Of a stretch of DNA of 64,000 nt, positions 1 through 12,243 are shown in pieces. Position numbers and translations under genes: made by a program. The notes beneath the pieces are model-generated. The model did no database searches, was not told where the DNA came from, and saw only the letters and a list, made by a program, of their open reading frames with translations. This stretch comes from Craterostigma plantagineum (Eukaryota > Streptophyta > Magnoliopsida > Lamiales > Linderniaceae), in the NCBI GenBank assembly GCA_027422505.1, contig JAPQWV010001326.1, positions 32,037 to 96,036 of the forward strand. The letters are read 5' to 3'. Position 1 is the stretch's first letter. The number at the start of each line of letters is the position of its first letter.

Positions 1-1293
1 CCCCGACACGAACACCTTCCACATGCCTTGGGGGGAGATGACGATCATGCTTCACGACGTCGAGCAGATCCTGGGCCGATCGACGGGACGACGGTATCGG
101 GCATACCAGACGCTGACGACCAGCAGATCGCGGAGAGGGAGATTATGGGCGTCTCCGCAGACGTGCTGAGGGGTTCTTGGATTGGCGGTGGGGTTGCGTC
201 GAAAGACGTGATGCAGAGGATGCGGGAGGGTCGGCCGGCGGGGTTCCAGGCCATCGCTTGGCTGTGGATTCTATTGGAGTCGACGCTGTTCGTCGACAAG
301 AGCGGGAACCGGGTGAAGCCCGACATCATGCACGAGTTCTACCGCTCGCTGCCATCTGCCAATCATTACTCGTGGGGTTCGGCCGCTCTTGCTTACCTCT
401 ATCGCCAGCTTGGCCTCGCAAGCCGAGCGGATGCAAGGGGTTTAGCTGGGTGCCTGTCGTTACTACAGGCGTGGATCTACGAGTACTTCCCATGTGGAGC
501 CTGGTCAGGCACGATCACGCATGTGGTCTGTATCTCAGTACGAGCGGACGGTCCACCGTTTGATTGAGATCTGCCGTCAGCTAGACATGATGACTGCGAG
601 TGAGGTATATTAACAATTTATATTCTTCTTTGACAACCAAGATGTAAAAACTGTGAATTGTTATCAGGTTGCTTGGTTGTCGTACGGTCCCGATCCAGCG
701 GCGCAGCACATGAGGACTCTTTTTGTAGGCTGGGTTCGATATCGCGATATCGTTGAGCCCTACGTACCCTCGAGAGTGTTGCGCCAGCTTGGTTACGTGC
801 AGCACATCCCGCCGCCGATGAGTCCGCCACAGAAGGCGGTCATGCCAGCAGAACCGTCGAGGTATAAGGTGCACCATTCTGGCGATGCAGCAGAATTTGC
901 TTGGCGGCAGTTCCCGTACGCGTACATCCTCAACCTCTCGTACATCAACCGGGCGTCCGCAGAGTACCTTGGTGAGACCTTCGAAGGGTACATGGACTGG
1001 TATGAGCGACATTCTCATCCTCGTCTGTTTTCGTCGGAGTCGGGATCCTCATCGGGCGGCATACCCCGCGCAGCCACGCCGACTACGTACGTAATTTAAT
1101 GTTATTTGGATTTTTTATATTTGTATGTTTAATCACTTTTTATATGTATCATTTCTGTGTACAGTGGTACAGCTCGATGTACACCTTGACTAGCGATATG
1201 CTAGCTACGATGCAGCTTGAGGGGTCGACGCGTACGGAGCAGTACAGAGACAGGCTGGACAAGCTGAACGACCGTTGGCGCAATGCCCCATGA
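1..1293 (+). pseudogene. Plant mobile domain (PMD, aminotransferase-like) protein, 5'-truncated and frameshifted, three exons
   Basis: The translation shows the plant mobile domain of MAIN-like and transposon-associated proteins: FHMPWGEMTIMLHDVEQILG at the window start, then a PIDGTTV block, WLWILLESTLF, LQAWIYEYFP, and a second-exon stretch with RYRDIVEPYVPSRVLRQLGYVQ. Three exons are inferred: to 604, 668-1090 and 1165-1293, with GT/AG at both introns, phase 0 throughout and a stop at 1291-1293. The 5' end lies outside the window. Exon 1 needs at least two frame changes, near 85 (ILG to PIDGTTV) and near 500 (YEYFP to ARSRMWS), so this copy is very probably not functional. PMD genes often travel with Mutator-like elements, and a MULE transposase lies on the opposite strand just downstream. 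The element's left end must be outside the window. The family call is fairly secure; exact exon ends are inferred. Confidence 0.8.
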
Positions 1294-1575
1294 CGTGCTT
1301 TTATTTTGTTTATGCTTTGTTTATGTATCGGACTAAGACTTTTTTATTACAAAATTTATATGTCTCGACTGTTTATGTTTGGAATATTAATATTACAAAA
1401 TAATTATAACAAAGAATTAATAATATTACAAAATAATAACAACAATGTAATATTAATAACAAAAAATAATAATATTACAAAATAATTATAACAAAAAAAT
1501 TAATATTACAAACTAATAAACCAAAAAAATAATAATAATTCTGACAAAATAATTAATATTACAAAACAATAGACC
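1294..1575. repeat. AT-rich spacer with degenerate short repeats
   Basis: This stretch separates the 3' ends of the two convergent genes of the Mutator-like element. From about 1380 it is made of imperfect repeats of an AT-rich motif close to ttaatattacaaaataat, with no coding potential beyond the tail of the minus-strand OTU gene. Confidence 0.6.
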
Positions 1576-4315
1576 ATTCTGACGCATGAGGTGCACCCAG
1601 TGTTCGAAGCTGTTCTGATATCTAAGTTCCCAACCGGCAAGTCGACGATCACGATACGTGAACCAATACGGATGCAAGACGGGCATAGGAAAGTCTGGAC
1701 ATAAACTCAGTCTAATATAATGCTGGTACTCGTCTCCAGGTGCGCTATGACGATAGTTCGGTTCGGTCCACGCGCAGTTCGAACGGCACGCAGTGGCAGT
1801 ATCGTCGTAGAATGCATGTTGATGGTCGATCCATTGCCGTACCCGTAGAGGATAACTACAGCGTTCCAAATTATCGCCACATCCCACAGATCGCACGGTG
1901 TCAACATCCAGTGGTTTGCCAAGCAAGGCCCCCCTTCCCAGCGTATACGATCTAACTGCATTTTCAATGACTCACCGTAGTACAATACCGAGTAACGATC
2001 CCAATGGGCCTCGATTTCGTTCGCGACGTTATTCCTTACGGTGACCCATTCGTCCTCGTCATTGTAAATATGGGAGGCGATAGCGCGAAATCCGCAGTTG
2101 CTGTCAGCCACCACATCCTTATAACTAACTATATACGGATGGATGACTGATGTTACGTGGTACTGCAAGCGGCTGTGGAAGAAGTTGGATTCACCTGTAC
2201 AAAGCATTTTACAGGATTAGAGGTGCATCCATGTTCGTAAGAATTTAGGAGTGAAAGATAGTAGTACATGTCTCCGTAGTAGAAGTACGAGATCGCTTCG
2301 CAGACGAAGATGACGTATGCCCATGACTGCTACGACCCTGGCTGCTACGACTGGTACTGCTGCGCCCTCCGCTGCATCCCCCCCTTGGGCTTGCGTACGC
2401 CCAAGCACTTCGATCACGCTTCGTGGAGTCTCTTTTCTTTGGCCGACCTTTTACAGACGTCTTAACAACAGGCTCATTCCACTCTTGGGCTTCGGGATAG
2501 AGATGTTCGTGAACTACTCGATGGAGGCCACGCATAACGGCGGGATCGCGACCTTCTGCCTCACGCACGAGGTCGTATAAGCGCTCTTGATCAGAAATAT
2601 CGGGAATTACTCCCTCGCCGATTGTGAGTGTCCTCCAGAAGTCGTGCAAGCATTCTACCGAAACTGGGTAGTTATTGTCCACGCATTGCTGAAGCTCGCA
2701 AGCACATGGGAGCTGGTGCGTACGTCGTACTACACATCCGCACCTGGAGTAAACCTCATTCGACAACTCTTTGGCCCGCTGCAGCTCACTTCCCATTATC
2801 GATATTGCATGGTGTGAAACTCTGTATAATAATGTTAGGAATGGAAATCCTGACATCAGAATAGGTCGTTTCGACCGGGACTCCTCAAGTGTCTGCATGT
2901 CAACATTAAAAAATTATTAGATAAGGATATCTGACACGTAATAATAATTAATTTACCTTTCTGATGCGATTCAACTGGTTCTGAATCTGCTCGTGCACCT
3001 TCACCCATACGGTGTCAAGAGACCCAATGACCGAGTTCAGCCATTCTTTCAGCTTGCTGTGAGCACTCTCCACACGACATGTAGTGGTGTTCCCGAAATG
3101 AAGCACATGGTTCGTCCAAGCTCTGGCGAACTTCTCCTTATGCACCAACCACGTTTGCTCAACATACTTAACGATTTCTGAGTCGGCTAGCCAACGCAGA
3201 CGCATGTCATTTACTGCCTTCTCGTATTCGTCGACCGTCGGAGCTTCCACGACTGCTTTCCAGGACTTATGTGTGAAGTGCCCTGCGGTCTTCTTGTTCC
3301 CCGCCATCCTATAAACTTTGTTCTCCACATCTTTATAAATATGCCACGTGCACAACAGATGGTTAGAATGCGGAAATACCATATGTACCGGTCGAACAAG
3401 GCCCAACTCATCAGTCACAATCGCCGAGGGGTGGACACCTGGCCCTAGAATATTCCTGATAGACTGCAACATCCACCCGTAACTTCTCTCCGTCTCGTCC
3501 TCCATGACGGCAAACCCACACAGAAAGTTGTGATTACAGGGAGTCATCCCTATAATCTCAACTAGAGGCATCTTATATCTATTGGTCTTGTACGTCGAGT
3601 CAATCCCAATAAAATAAGGATACGTCCTCACCAGTGCGAGTGACTCCGGGTGTGCGAGAAAGACATGTGTCAGCACATTAGTCTCCTCGTCTCTCAGCGC
3701 TTCAACAAAATATCAGGCCTCTGTCGCCTGGTGCATCAACTGGCTCACCACGTCTCGACCCTCAGAACATTCATTCTTCAAACGATCTCTGTAATTATAT
3801 ATATGTCGGATCGTCGCGTTATCTTCTGCGTGTCGAGCCCTCATCGCTGAGAGGATATGAGCTGGTTTCGCTTGCGCAGCAGTCATTTCCTCTACGACCT
3901 TCTTTGCCTGGCTGCTTAACCCACTCGTCTAGCGGTGTCCCTCGGGATACTGTATCAGAGGGTGATTGCGTATGGAATTCTTACGTGCGCCCGTACGAAT
4001 GTACCATTCCCTAGTAGCTGGATCCTGCTGGGCTATGACTACAAACGGACACCTGCACTTGTTAGACTTCGACCGCCTCTCCAATTCATCCTCCTTGCCT
4101 CTATAACGTTCTCCGCGAGAACATCTAATCAATTTTTTCGTACCGCATTTCTTATGCGACGAAATAATCACCTCGAAACCAAGAGCAATAGCGACGCCTT
4201 TCGCCCAGTTAATGGCTTCCACGTCGGTCGGAAATCGTCGTCCTTCGCAGAAATGCTCACTGTAGTTTATTCCGTCGCCCATGGAATCCTCCGGGATGTG
4301 GACTTCCCTCTCCAA
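1513..4315 (-). pseudogene. MULE transposase (FAR1-type) with SWIM zinc finger and C-terminal OTU protease domain, broken
   Basis: Read on the minus strand. The N-terminal part (4315-3929) resembles a FAR1 DNA-binding domain, with NKCRCPFVV and RNHPLIQYPEGH. The MULE transposase core follows, with GIDSTYKT (first Asp), IVTDELG (second Asp) and CRVESAHSKLK (Glu), matching a DDE triad. An intron at 2893-2956 has GT/AG ends and phase 0. The next exon has a SWIM-like finger (CGCVVRRTHQLPCACEL) and a Gly/Arg/Ser-rich tail. A C-terminal OTU cysteine-protease domain follows (about 2190-1570), with ADSNCGFRAIA giving the catalytic Asp/Cys region and YQHYIRL a likely His. Damage: in-frame stops at 3929-3931 and near 3718-3720, a frame change or undetected intron near 2210-2245, and a frameshift near 1740. 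The two stops do not shift the frame, which suggests point decay. The family normally catalyses cut-and-paste transposition; the OTU role is unknown. Confidence 0.85.
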
Positions 4316-4319
4316 GTCC

Positions 4320-4640
4320 GAAAAAAAAAATATTCAGAGCCAAAACGGAATTTCGGCGCCTCTAAGAGGCGACCGAACAGAGATTTCGGCCACCTCCAAA
4401 GGAGCCGAAATGTGATCTCGGCCGCAACCGTCCCAGCCGAATGGAAATTTCGGCTCTGACAGCCACGGCCGAGCAAAAATTTTGGCCACCTCAGAGGGTG
4501 ACCGAAATGTTTTTTCGGCCGTCACAAGGAGTGGCCGAAATTGTTGTTCGGTCACCCCTTGTGTGGGCCGAAATTCTACTTCGGTCGGGCCGAATTTTTC
4601 GATCGAATACGATCGATGTTCGAGAATTCACGTCCATACG
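4320..4640. repeat. Degenerate GGCCGAAA/TTTCGGCC repeat block upstream of the transposase
   Basis: About 300 bp of imperfect short repeats built on (t)ttcggcc and ggccgaaat in both orientations, spaced roughly 30-35 bp apart, so the block can fold into several hairpins. It starts within 10 bases of the transposase start codon and stays open in several frames on both strands. It may be a subterminal transposase-binding region of the Mutator-like element or part of its 5' leader. I did not find the matching left end, which would lie outside the window. Confidence 0.6.
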
Positions 4641-5716
4641 AACGAAATTTACGAGAATTTGCTTACCATCCGTGCGAATAGACCCTTTCTTTTTACCTTT
4701 CCCTTTCCCAAATAGACGATTCATTGCGATTTGATTTTTTTTTGTTATGTTTGACTCTGATTTGGATGTGTGATTGCGATATCAAAAGTGTTGTATGGAA
4801 AAGGACTTTAAATAGAAATTTAAATTCAAAAGGGCAAAATCGTCTTTTTTCAGCCCTTTAGGGGGCGGTGACCAGGAAAAAAGGGGCGATGAATAGCAAT
4901 CCAGATTCCAATTTTACCCCCTGATAATAGTCCTTCCATTATCGTTGTCTTCGACAGCATCTATCAATTTTCGATCTTCACCCATGGCTGCGCGCACTCG
5001 ACGACCGACGGGAGCTGGCGGCGGGACGACCGACGAGAGCTGGCGGCGGGACGACCGACGGGTGCTGGCAGCGGGATGATTGACGGGAGCTGGCAGCCGG
5101 ACATGGCTGCGCGCACTCGACGGGAGCTTTCGTCCACCGTGCACGGCCACATCCTTTCCGGGAGCGGAGACGAGTGGGCCGCATCCTTTCCGGCCGCATC
5201 CTTTAGATGGCTTGAGGAGATCTCCGCCAGTGGCAGTTAGGCTTTCGCGGCGTAATCATTGGGGAACTTTTTAACCCGAGATCTGAGCTTGCAATTTGGA
5301 ATCGAAGCCGATGAGACGCCGAAGCTTTTCTGTAATTTGGGTAAATGAAGATGATGAAGCTTTTCTAGTTGAAGCTTTTCTGTAATTTGTGGAGTGGAAC
5401 TTATTTAATTTGAAGACGATGAAGACGATGAAGACGATGGACTGTAGCTTTTTTAATATTTTAATGGCTTTAATTTTTGAAGGGTAAAAATGTATTTCCG
5501 TCTATTTAGCAAATTATATACACATCTCACAAGTACATATCAATCACTATCATACTTCATTACCCAAATAATTAAAACATTCATATCAAACATAATAAAT
5601 ACTCTATCAACAAAATCCTTGTATACTCATACACAAATAATCTATACCCATCAAATCCAAATACACTGATATCAAACGAGCCCTATATGGTATCATTAGT
5701 CCGGAAAGTATGCGAT
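4641..5716. other. Intergenic stretch, no recognisable gene
   Basis: Apart from the tandem array listed separately, this stretch has a GC-rich section (4980-5250) and AT-rich flanks with short repeats such as gaagacgatgaagacgatga near 5410-5440. Short open frames in the GC-rich part are explained by base composition and the tandem repeat. The right terminal repeat of the Mutator-like element may lie here but could not be defined. Confidence 0.4.
5001..5100. repeat. Four tandem 25-bp GC-rich units flanked by a 20-bp direct repeat
   Basis: Four consecutive 25-bp units (5001-5025, 5026-5050, 5051-5075, 5076-5100) follow a consensus starting acgaccgacgggagctgg. The fourth is the most diverged. 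A 20-base sequence, atggctgcgcgcactcgacg, occurs at 4984-5003 and again at 5103-5122, bracketing the array. The GC content contrasts sharply with the AT-rich surroundings. Confidence 0.9.
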
Positions 5717-6186
5717 ATAGGGATGGCAACGGGGCGAGTCTGAAACATGTTTGGCAGGACCCGAGACTCGCCCCGTTTATTTTATTCCTTTTCTATTTCT
5801 AAGCTTTAAATTTATTTATTTTATATAGTTAAATATTTATATAATATAAACATACATGTAAATTATGTTTATTAAATATATATTTCTGTTTATACATTTT
5901 TTGTTTATAATTTAATTATATGTTTCTATATATTTACATAATTATATATTTTTGTATATAATTTACTTATATGTTTCTATATATTTACATAATTATATAA
6001 AATAGTTATATATAAAAATTATCCGGGGCGGGTCTCGGGGCGGGTTTTGGCCAAACCCGGATCCGCCTCGAACCCGGCCGGGTTGAGTCACTTGAGACCT
6101 GAGACCCGCCCCGTTACCCGTATAATAACCCATTAGGGGCGGGTTTTGGCGGGTTCAGGTCTGAACCCTTCCCATTGCCATCCCTA
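5717..6186. mobile_element. Non-autonomous hAT-like DNA transposon with GGGCGGGT-rich ends
   Basis: Terminal inverted repeats are tagggatggcaacgggg on the left and cccattgccatcccta on the right. The flanks tatgcgat (5709-5716) and taagcaat (6187-6194) agree at 6 of 8 positions, compatible with a decayed 8-bp target duplication. The subterminal zones are packed with gggcgggt and its complement, while the core (5780-6020) is very AT-rich. There is no transposase. Superfamily assignment rests on the end sequence and TSD length. Confidence 0.65.
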
Positions 6187-6189
6187 TAA

Positions 6190-9100
6190 GCAATTGAACT
6201 GAAACTCTTCTTATTATTCTTCCTCAAAATGACATTTAGTTTCACTTTTTTCTTGAGTAAAAGAATTGAGAAATTTAGGTGCCTATGTATCTACCTATTG
6301 GATATTTACTGCTTTTATTGAAAATGTAATAATACAAGAAAAGTTTTTTGACGCGCAAAATCATAGAAGAAAAAGTAAGCGCATTCATTCCCTAATTGTC
6401 AGGAAAAAATTATACAAAAATGTAGACGGGCGACATAATATTTCGTGATAAATCAAGATTTGCTGTGACAATAATTAAATTTGTTACTACTTTTGACTTG
6501 GAGGATAAATGAACAATTTAATTTCAATTGCTAAAAAACGCATGAAGAGTAGATAAATTATTAGTTTAACAATGATGATTATTTAAAGCAGAAACGATTT
6601 AAAAAAGAAAGGTTTAATGATAAAGGAAAAAAGAATAGTTGCGAGCACCAGAAATCCTTGGAAGGACAAGCGAAGCTAGTACCGGATTATGGAAAACCAA
6701 ATACGCGCAATATTTTTCCATTATAGCTCTCTATAATCGAAGGTATTGGATTAGGTGCGTGATCCTTGTTTCTCTGCTGATGTTTGTTTAATATTGATAA
6801 TTTACTCCACTGATTTGCTTCTTTCACTGTAAATCTACGAGTTGCGTTCTTGTGTACTCTTTGTTGTTATAATTTTCATTGCAGTGATTGTTGCCGTTTG
6901 CTGCTGTAAATTATATCTTAGGATGTTTTTATTAGCTTTGATTTCTTTAAGTAGTGTAGACTCTGTCTTTTACTAGATTTTAGTGTGTGCTTTCAGTAGC
7001 AGAAAGTAATTGTTTTCGTCATTTTCTCTGTCGATGTTTTCTGATGCTAAGAAAAGGAAGTGGAAGCGAGTTAGAGATAAAGCACAATTCGAAAAATTTT
7101 GATGTTCCACTATCTTTCTCCTTGAAATTTCCTGAATTTATTGCCACTGGAAAATGGTACATGGTCTTCAACTATAACAATAACATCTAACTGCATACGA
7201 TTAAGTATGCCTATTTCATTTAATTGACTGGTTTGTACTCGTTATCCATGATGATTTAAGTTTCCCAACTTCCTGCGCTGGTGAAGTGAAGGATATAATT
7301 ATTCACTGATGTTACTTGTATTTTGCATGGCTGAAAATATAAAGTTTGTGTAAGATAGTTCAGTTGATTTATTTTGTCTCTTCCTCTGAAAATGATTCCA
7401 CTACACAGAGACAGACATCTTGGTATTTAGAGAAATTAACCATATGAAAGATTCGGGAACAACGTAGAATATCTATATCGACGTAACAAGTGCTGTGGAA
7501 CATGTGATATCTTTTGCTGACACATTACTAACTGCTGAAATTTTTGTCCAATAGGTAGGTACAAGTGGGCTAATCCATCTACCCTCGAGGCACCTTATTT
7601 AACCGTTCTTGTCAACCAAATGCCGACTCATATATTTCAGTTCAAACACTCTATTCGTACAACCACTAACCATATTCTAGCAGTTGTAGAACTTGAAGTC
7701 TCTTAGGGCCCTCAGGTAAAGACTTTTTTATGTAACCAAGTTTTTGAGTTTCATGCGAGGTGGCGTTTTTTTTTTACCAGATAAATAATAACGAGCGTCG
7801 TCAGTTGCTAGAAGATCACTGCTTGTTTGTTTATCTGTCACTGTCGAGGGTATGATCAAGTCAATCTCCCGGATTATCCACATTGGCTAATTAGCTATCG
7901 CTCGGCTGTTTTCTTCAGCTTTTGAATGGTTCAGCTATTAATCCAGCCAAGGGTACAGGTCGAAAGAATCTTTTATGCTAGTTATCATTTCACGATTCTT
8001 GAACTGCTCAACTTCTTTTTTTGTAAGTGTACATGGAACAGTTTCCATTGGATTATTTTCTAGTAAAATTGTGTATGTTTCAGTCTGCATTAATAGAAAA
8101 GCGCAGTAGTTGTTGTAGTAAAATGATGCACATTGGGACGACGTATGTAGTGACTAAGCAATCCGTGGTCTATTCATGTTAAGTGGCCATCATTCTATGA
8201 ACTTGAATAAATTTCCAATACTTTCAATTGCATCGATGGGGGTTTAACGTTTTCTTCCGAATGTGACGACTTACATTGGAGTATTTATTTATGTTTTCGA
8301 TTTTCTGCAAGAGGAAAACAATGATGGTAAATAAAAGTCGTGTTTTGTCGTTGTCGTTGTCGCTGTCGCGATTTTACCTTATTATTCGGTAGAAAACCTA
8401 GAAGTGATGCCAATTTCTTCATGAGCTCTTGACATTTCTAAGCAGCCGCCATCTTCATACACAAAATTATTTTCTCCTTCTGTCACATAAATCTTTTGTT
8501 TTGCTCTAAAGCTTTACCCATCATCTAGAATTTGAAATCCCCTCTAGTCACCGTTTCGTTTTCTTCTGTTTTTTTCTTCTGCTAATTTTGAGCTCTTGCA
8601 AATAAATCGGTGTTGGAAGGATTATTCCAATAATGTTTCAACCAAGTGAAAATCAGATCCAATTGTTTTCATTTGTGATTCAAAAGGAGAACTGCTTTTC
8701 TGGATGCTCAAAGTTTGGTTGCTTTAGTCGGCAGGTTTGTGCTTAACGACATCTTGTATTTACACCACTTTTCAGATTTAGATCCAATTCATGCATATGT
8801 CTGTTCATTTGATTTACAGAATGGTCTCACTGCGGCTGTTTTCATTGGCATATGAATGGTTCTGCTATTAATCCAGCAAAAGGTACATTTCCAAAAAACG
8901 TTTTTATTCCTGTTATTATTTCATGATTTTAGAAGTACTCATCTTTTTTTTGTTAGAACCGACGTTTTTTCTTACATTATTTTTCTATAAATTGCATTAT
9001 TCTTTTGGTGTATTTTACACTGTTGCAGTTGCGAGTTGTGTGAAATTTAGGAGTCTAAAGTTTTTAGGTACGCGGTTGAGCATGTAATGTATGGTGATGT

Positions 9101-12100
9101 TTTTTTGCTGAACTAGTTTTACCAGCCTGATGTTTTACTTCATATGTATATTTTGTAGTTGGCTCGGGAAAATCTTAAACTTTCTGTAGAATTCTTTTTT
9201 TTTTTTTATGATTTTGTCAAAAATCTTTTTTTTTTTTCGGCAATGTTCGATGCTACTGGTTAAGCACAAATGAATTTGTTGCAATATTTCTCTGCACCGT
9301 CCTGAAACAATGTTGCTTCAGACGAAGTCATATTCTTATTCCTTGACAGAATCTTTTGTCGACCTTTTTGGTTAGAATTTTATGGAATCTCTTATTAACC
9401 TTGTTGGTTAGAGTTCTTAAAGCATTGTTGTGCTTGTTATTCTTTGAAATAGAAGTTGCTACCTTGCGTGTCGGTGGAAGATCTTTATTTGTGAATGTTG
9501 TGCATAACGTTTAGTTGATTGTTAAGATATGAGTGGTTAATTAATTTATGCACAGCAGCTTAAATTAAACTGCAGTCACAGATCATTTGCAGTGGAGGCT
9601 GAGGCATCGAAAGACATTCAGTTGATCAACCACTTTGCACCAGGCTTATAGTAGGAAAATCAAGTCTGCATTTGGATCTCATGGCCCTATATCACATGAA
9701 GCTCTCGTGCTCATGAAAAAATGGTTTATTTCAAGCTTCTAAGGTAGGAGTTGTTCATTCTACAACTCGAGAAATTTTTTCTGTTGAAACAGAGCGTTTC
9801 TTGGTTAAAAATTCAAACTTCATTTGTTTCATATTGTTAATGTTGTATATTAACATATACCTCTTTCTATTTGTAAGGGACGAGCGCTGGAAATACAGTA
9901 TTTGGGAAGTTTCCATCCATTGATGCCCACAGCTTCTTTACCGTAAGTTTTCAAAGAAATTGTCCAGGGGAAGCCGTCTATTACAAATAGTTACTGGTAT
10001 GTGTTTGTGGCGACTGCACTTTGATCACAGAAACTTTGAACTAAGTCTGCTCACTTTTTTTTTATATCTTATTCCCGCTCTTGTTTGCAAGCACTCAAGG
10101 GTACTCGTGTCTCTATGATGTGAGGAATTCACATCACCTATTCTTCGGAAACATATGGCCAAGGATGCCATGACTACTTGTATTGAATCAGCATTTTCCT
10201 TGGTTGTGATCCAAATCAGATTTGTGATAATTACTTTGTTTCGTGCTTGCAGATAGGTTTACACTATTCTTTGGAAAGGATGGTGCCGAATATGTTAATT
10301 TCGCAGGAAGCAGGAATTTGGAGAACAGTGTTTACAATTGCTACTCCTTAAAAGTTGCTCCAAAATATCAGTTGTTTTCACAGGTGATTCAAAAGAAGAG
10401 TGACTTTTTTTTTTGTATTGTTGGTGATGTTGTGTTGTGTTTAAAATATGGCTGCTTTATTCGGTAGGTTCTGTTCAAAGAATGTTTCCACGTCGTACGC
10501 CACTTTTCAGATGTACATCCAATTCATGTATATGTCCGTTCCTTTGATCTGACATGCTGATGGTCTCTTATCTGACCGGTCAACGGTCTCAGTCTGGCTT
10601 TTTTCATTGGCTTAAGAATGGTCAGCTGTTAATTTAGTCAAAGCTACATTTCGAACTAGCGTTTTTAACTTTTTATGTCTGTTATTATTTCGTGATTCTA
10701 GAAGTACCCATCTTCTTTTTGTTCTAAGTGTACATTAGATTTTTTATTGAACTATTTTCTAATAAATTGCTTTGTTGTTTCTGTGTATACTTTAGTTTTT
10801 TGTAGTTGCGATTGTGTGAGTTTTGCGAGTTCCTAATCTTTACGTATATCGTTGAGCATGTCCTGTGGGTGATGTTTGTTTATTAATTCATTTCCATCCT
10901 CAAATCTCTTTCTGTGTATGATGTTTTAATGGATTTGGACGTTCTGTTCTCGAAAATTTTTGATTGTACGGTGAAGTACTGGATTTGCATATTATTGTCC
11001 GATGTTTACTCATTCTGTTGAGCATATACGATGATGAACTGATTTTTTTTGTTCGCCTGTCCTCTCTATGGAGCTCTTGGGCTGCATTTGGTATGCGTAT
11101 CGTGTAGCATTTTCGCAGCAGACGATGACTAAGGATGCCGCGGGTACTCTTATCATACCAGCTATTCTTCGGTCGTGAATTCCAAATTAGATTTGGTGAG
11201 TATGACTTTGTTAGGTGCTTGCAAATAGGTTACACTGAAGAATGGTACCGAATATTACTATGTTGGTTTTCCAAAAGTTATTGTTAGTTAGTTTTGCAGT
11301 TGATTCTCTTTCTACAAAGAATTCGTGAGCTTCTGCGGAAGAGCCCTTTAAGAAGAATGTCCTTCGTCTTGGTGAGTTAAATTGAGCAGCAATGAGCTAA
11401 ATGTACGTAGTAGTCCTTTGAATCCCATCTAACAACAATGAGCTAAATTTCGTACTACTTTTTTGAATCCAGTTAAAATGCGCTAAATATTGATAGCTCT
11501 TACGTTTTGCTCCCAAAAGAATGAACATTATGGGAAGGATGGTCAACGTTTATTTTAATGAAGCTGTTCGTGTATGAGACTCTGCAGAAGGAGCCATCAT
11601 TAGGAGGTCGACTTTTAGCGAAGAATTTGGAGACTTTGACAAAGGCAAGATTAGCTGTCAAGTGTCTGTGCGTTTCCTTATTGATGAATGATTGGTTGGA
11701 TAAATAAATATATACGAATAAGGAGGATTAGGTTGCTCTTCAGGTATGTGATCCTCTTTTTCATATAGTTCTTCAACATAAAATTTTCATGGGCACATAC
11801 ATTCTTCCATCTACTTACTTGCTCCAGTTCAGTCTCACAGATCCTCTTTATAAGCCGAAGGATCAAACGAATCACAAATAAGCTTTGGGGAAAAGAGCTT
11901 GAGGAGAAGTCCGACAAGTTTGAGCAACCAAGGAATATCTCATAATTTGGATAATGGTGGTGCACAAATTGAGCATGCTCCTATTTTTCCCGTAAATTCT
12001 CGGTCAGTGACTACGATTAAGGATTAGATGAAAGGATGCGCTAAAAAGGAAAGAGACATAAAATTGAGCATGAGCTGTTTTTTTTCCTAGAATTCTTCAA

Positions 12101-12148
12101 CATAAAATTTTGCATGGCCACATACATCATTCTCGGTCTACTTACTTG
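6190..12148 (+). repeat. Unit U1 of an unidentified repeat family made of exon-like blocks
   Basis: No intact gene. The stretch is a series of short conserved blocks separated by AT-rich, intron-like sequence, and the same blocks recur in the same order in U2-U5. Landmarks in U1: ggacaagcgaagctagt (6665), ccgaatgtgacgactta (8262), tatgaatggttctgctatta (8850), tggttaagcacaaatgaat (9258), a gatgcccacagctt block (9920), a block near 10250 ending in aggttta, and a gagactttgacaaagg block (11629). Some blocks recur twice within U1 (7900 versus 8845 versus 10600), showing older internal duplication. Many blocks are bounded by plausible AG and GT splice sites. All open frames are short. A decayed multi-exon gene or a spliced non-coding locus are both possible. 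Confidence 0.6.
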
Positions 12149-12243
12149 ATCGCTCGTGCCCTAAAAATTCTGACCGACGAACTGAAAGAATTCTCGTCGC
12201 TCGACGTCGAACTCTACAAAGATCTTACATATGCTGCTGCTCA
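12149..12243 (+). pseudogene. Short fragment resembling a TOPLESS-type CTLH segment
   Basis: One frame reads IARALKILTDELKEFSSL followed by DVELYKDLTYAAAQ. From memory of the family, this resembles the CTLH region of TOPLESS-related corepressors (pattern A.(E/K)IL..LK.FSS...ELYK..T). The similarity starts exactly where the U1 repeat homology breaks off at 12148, so it belongs to inserted sequence. The match is short and could be coincidental. Confidence 0.3.

Noticed and set aside
4914..5274. Several overlapping ORFs on both strands near 5000
   Set aside because: Produced by the 25-bp GC-rich tandem repeat and base composition.
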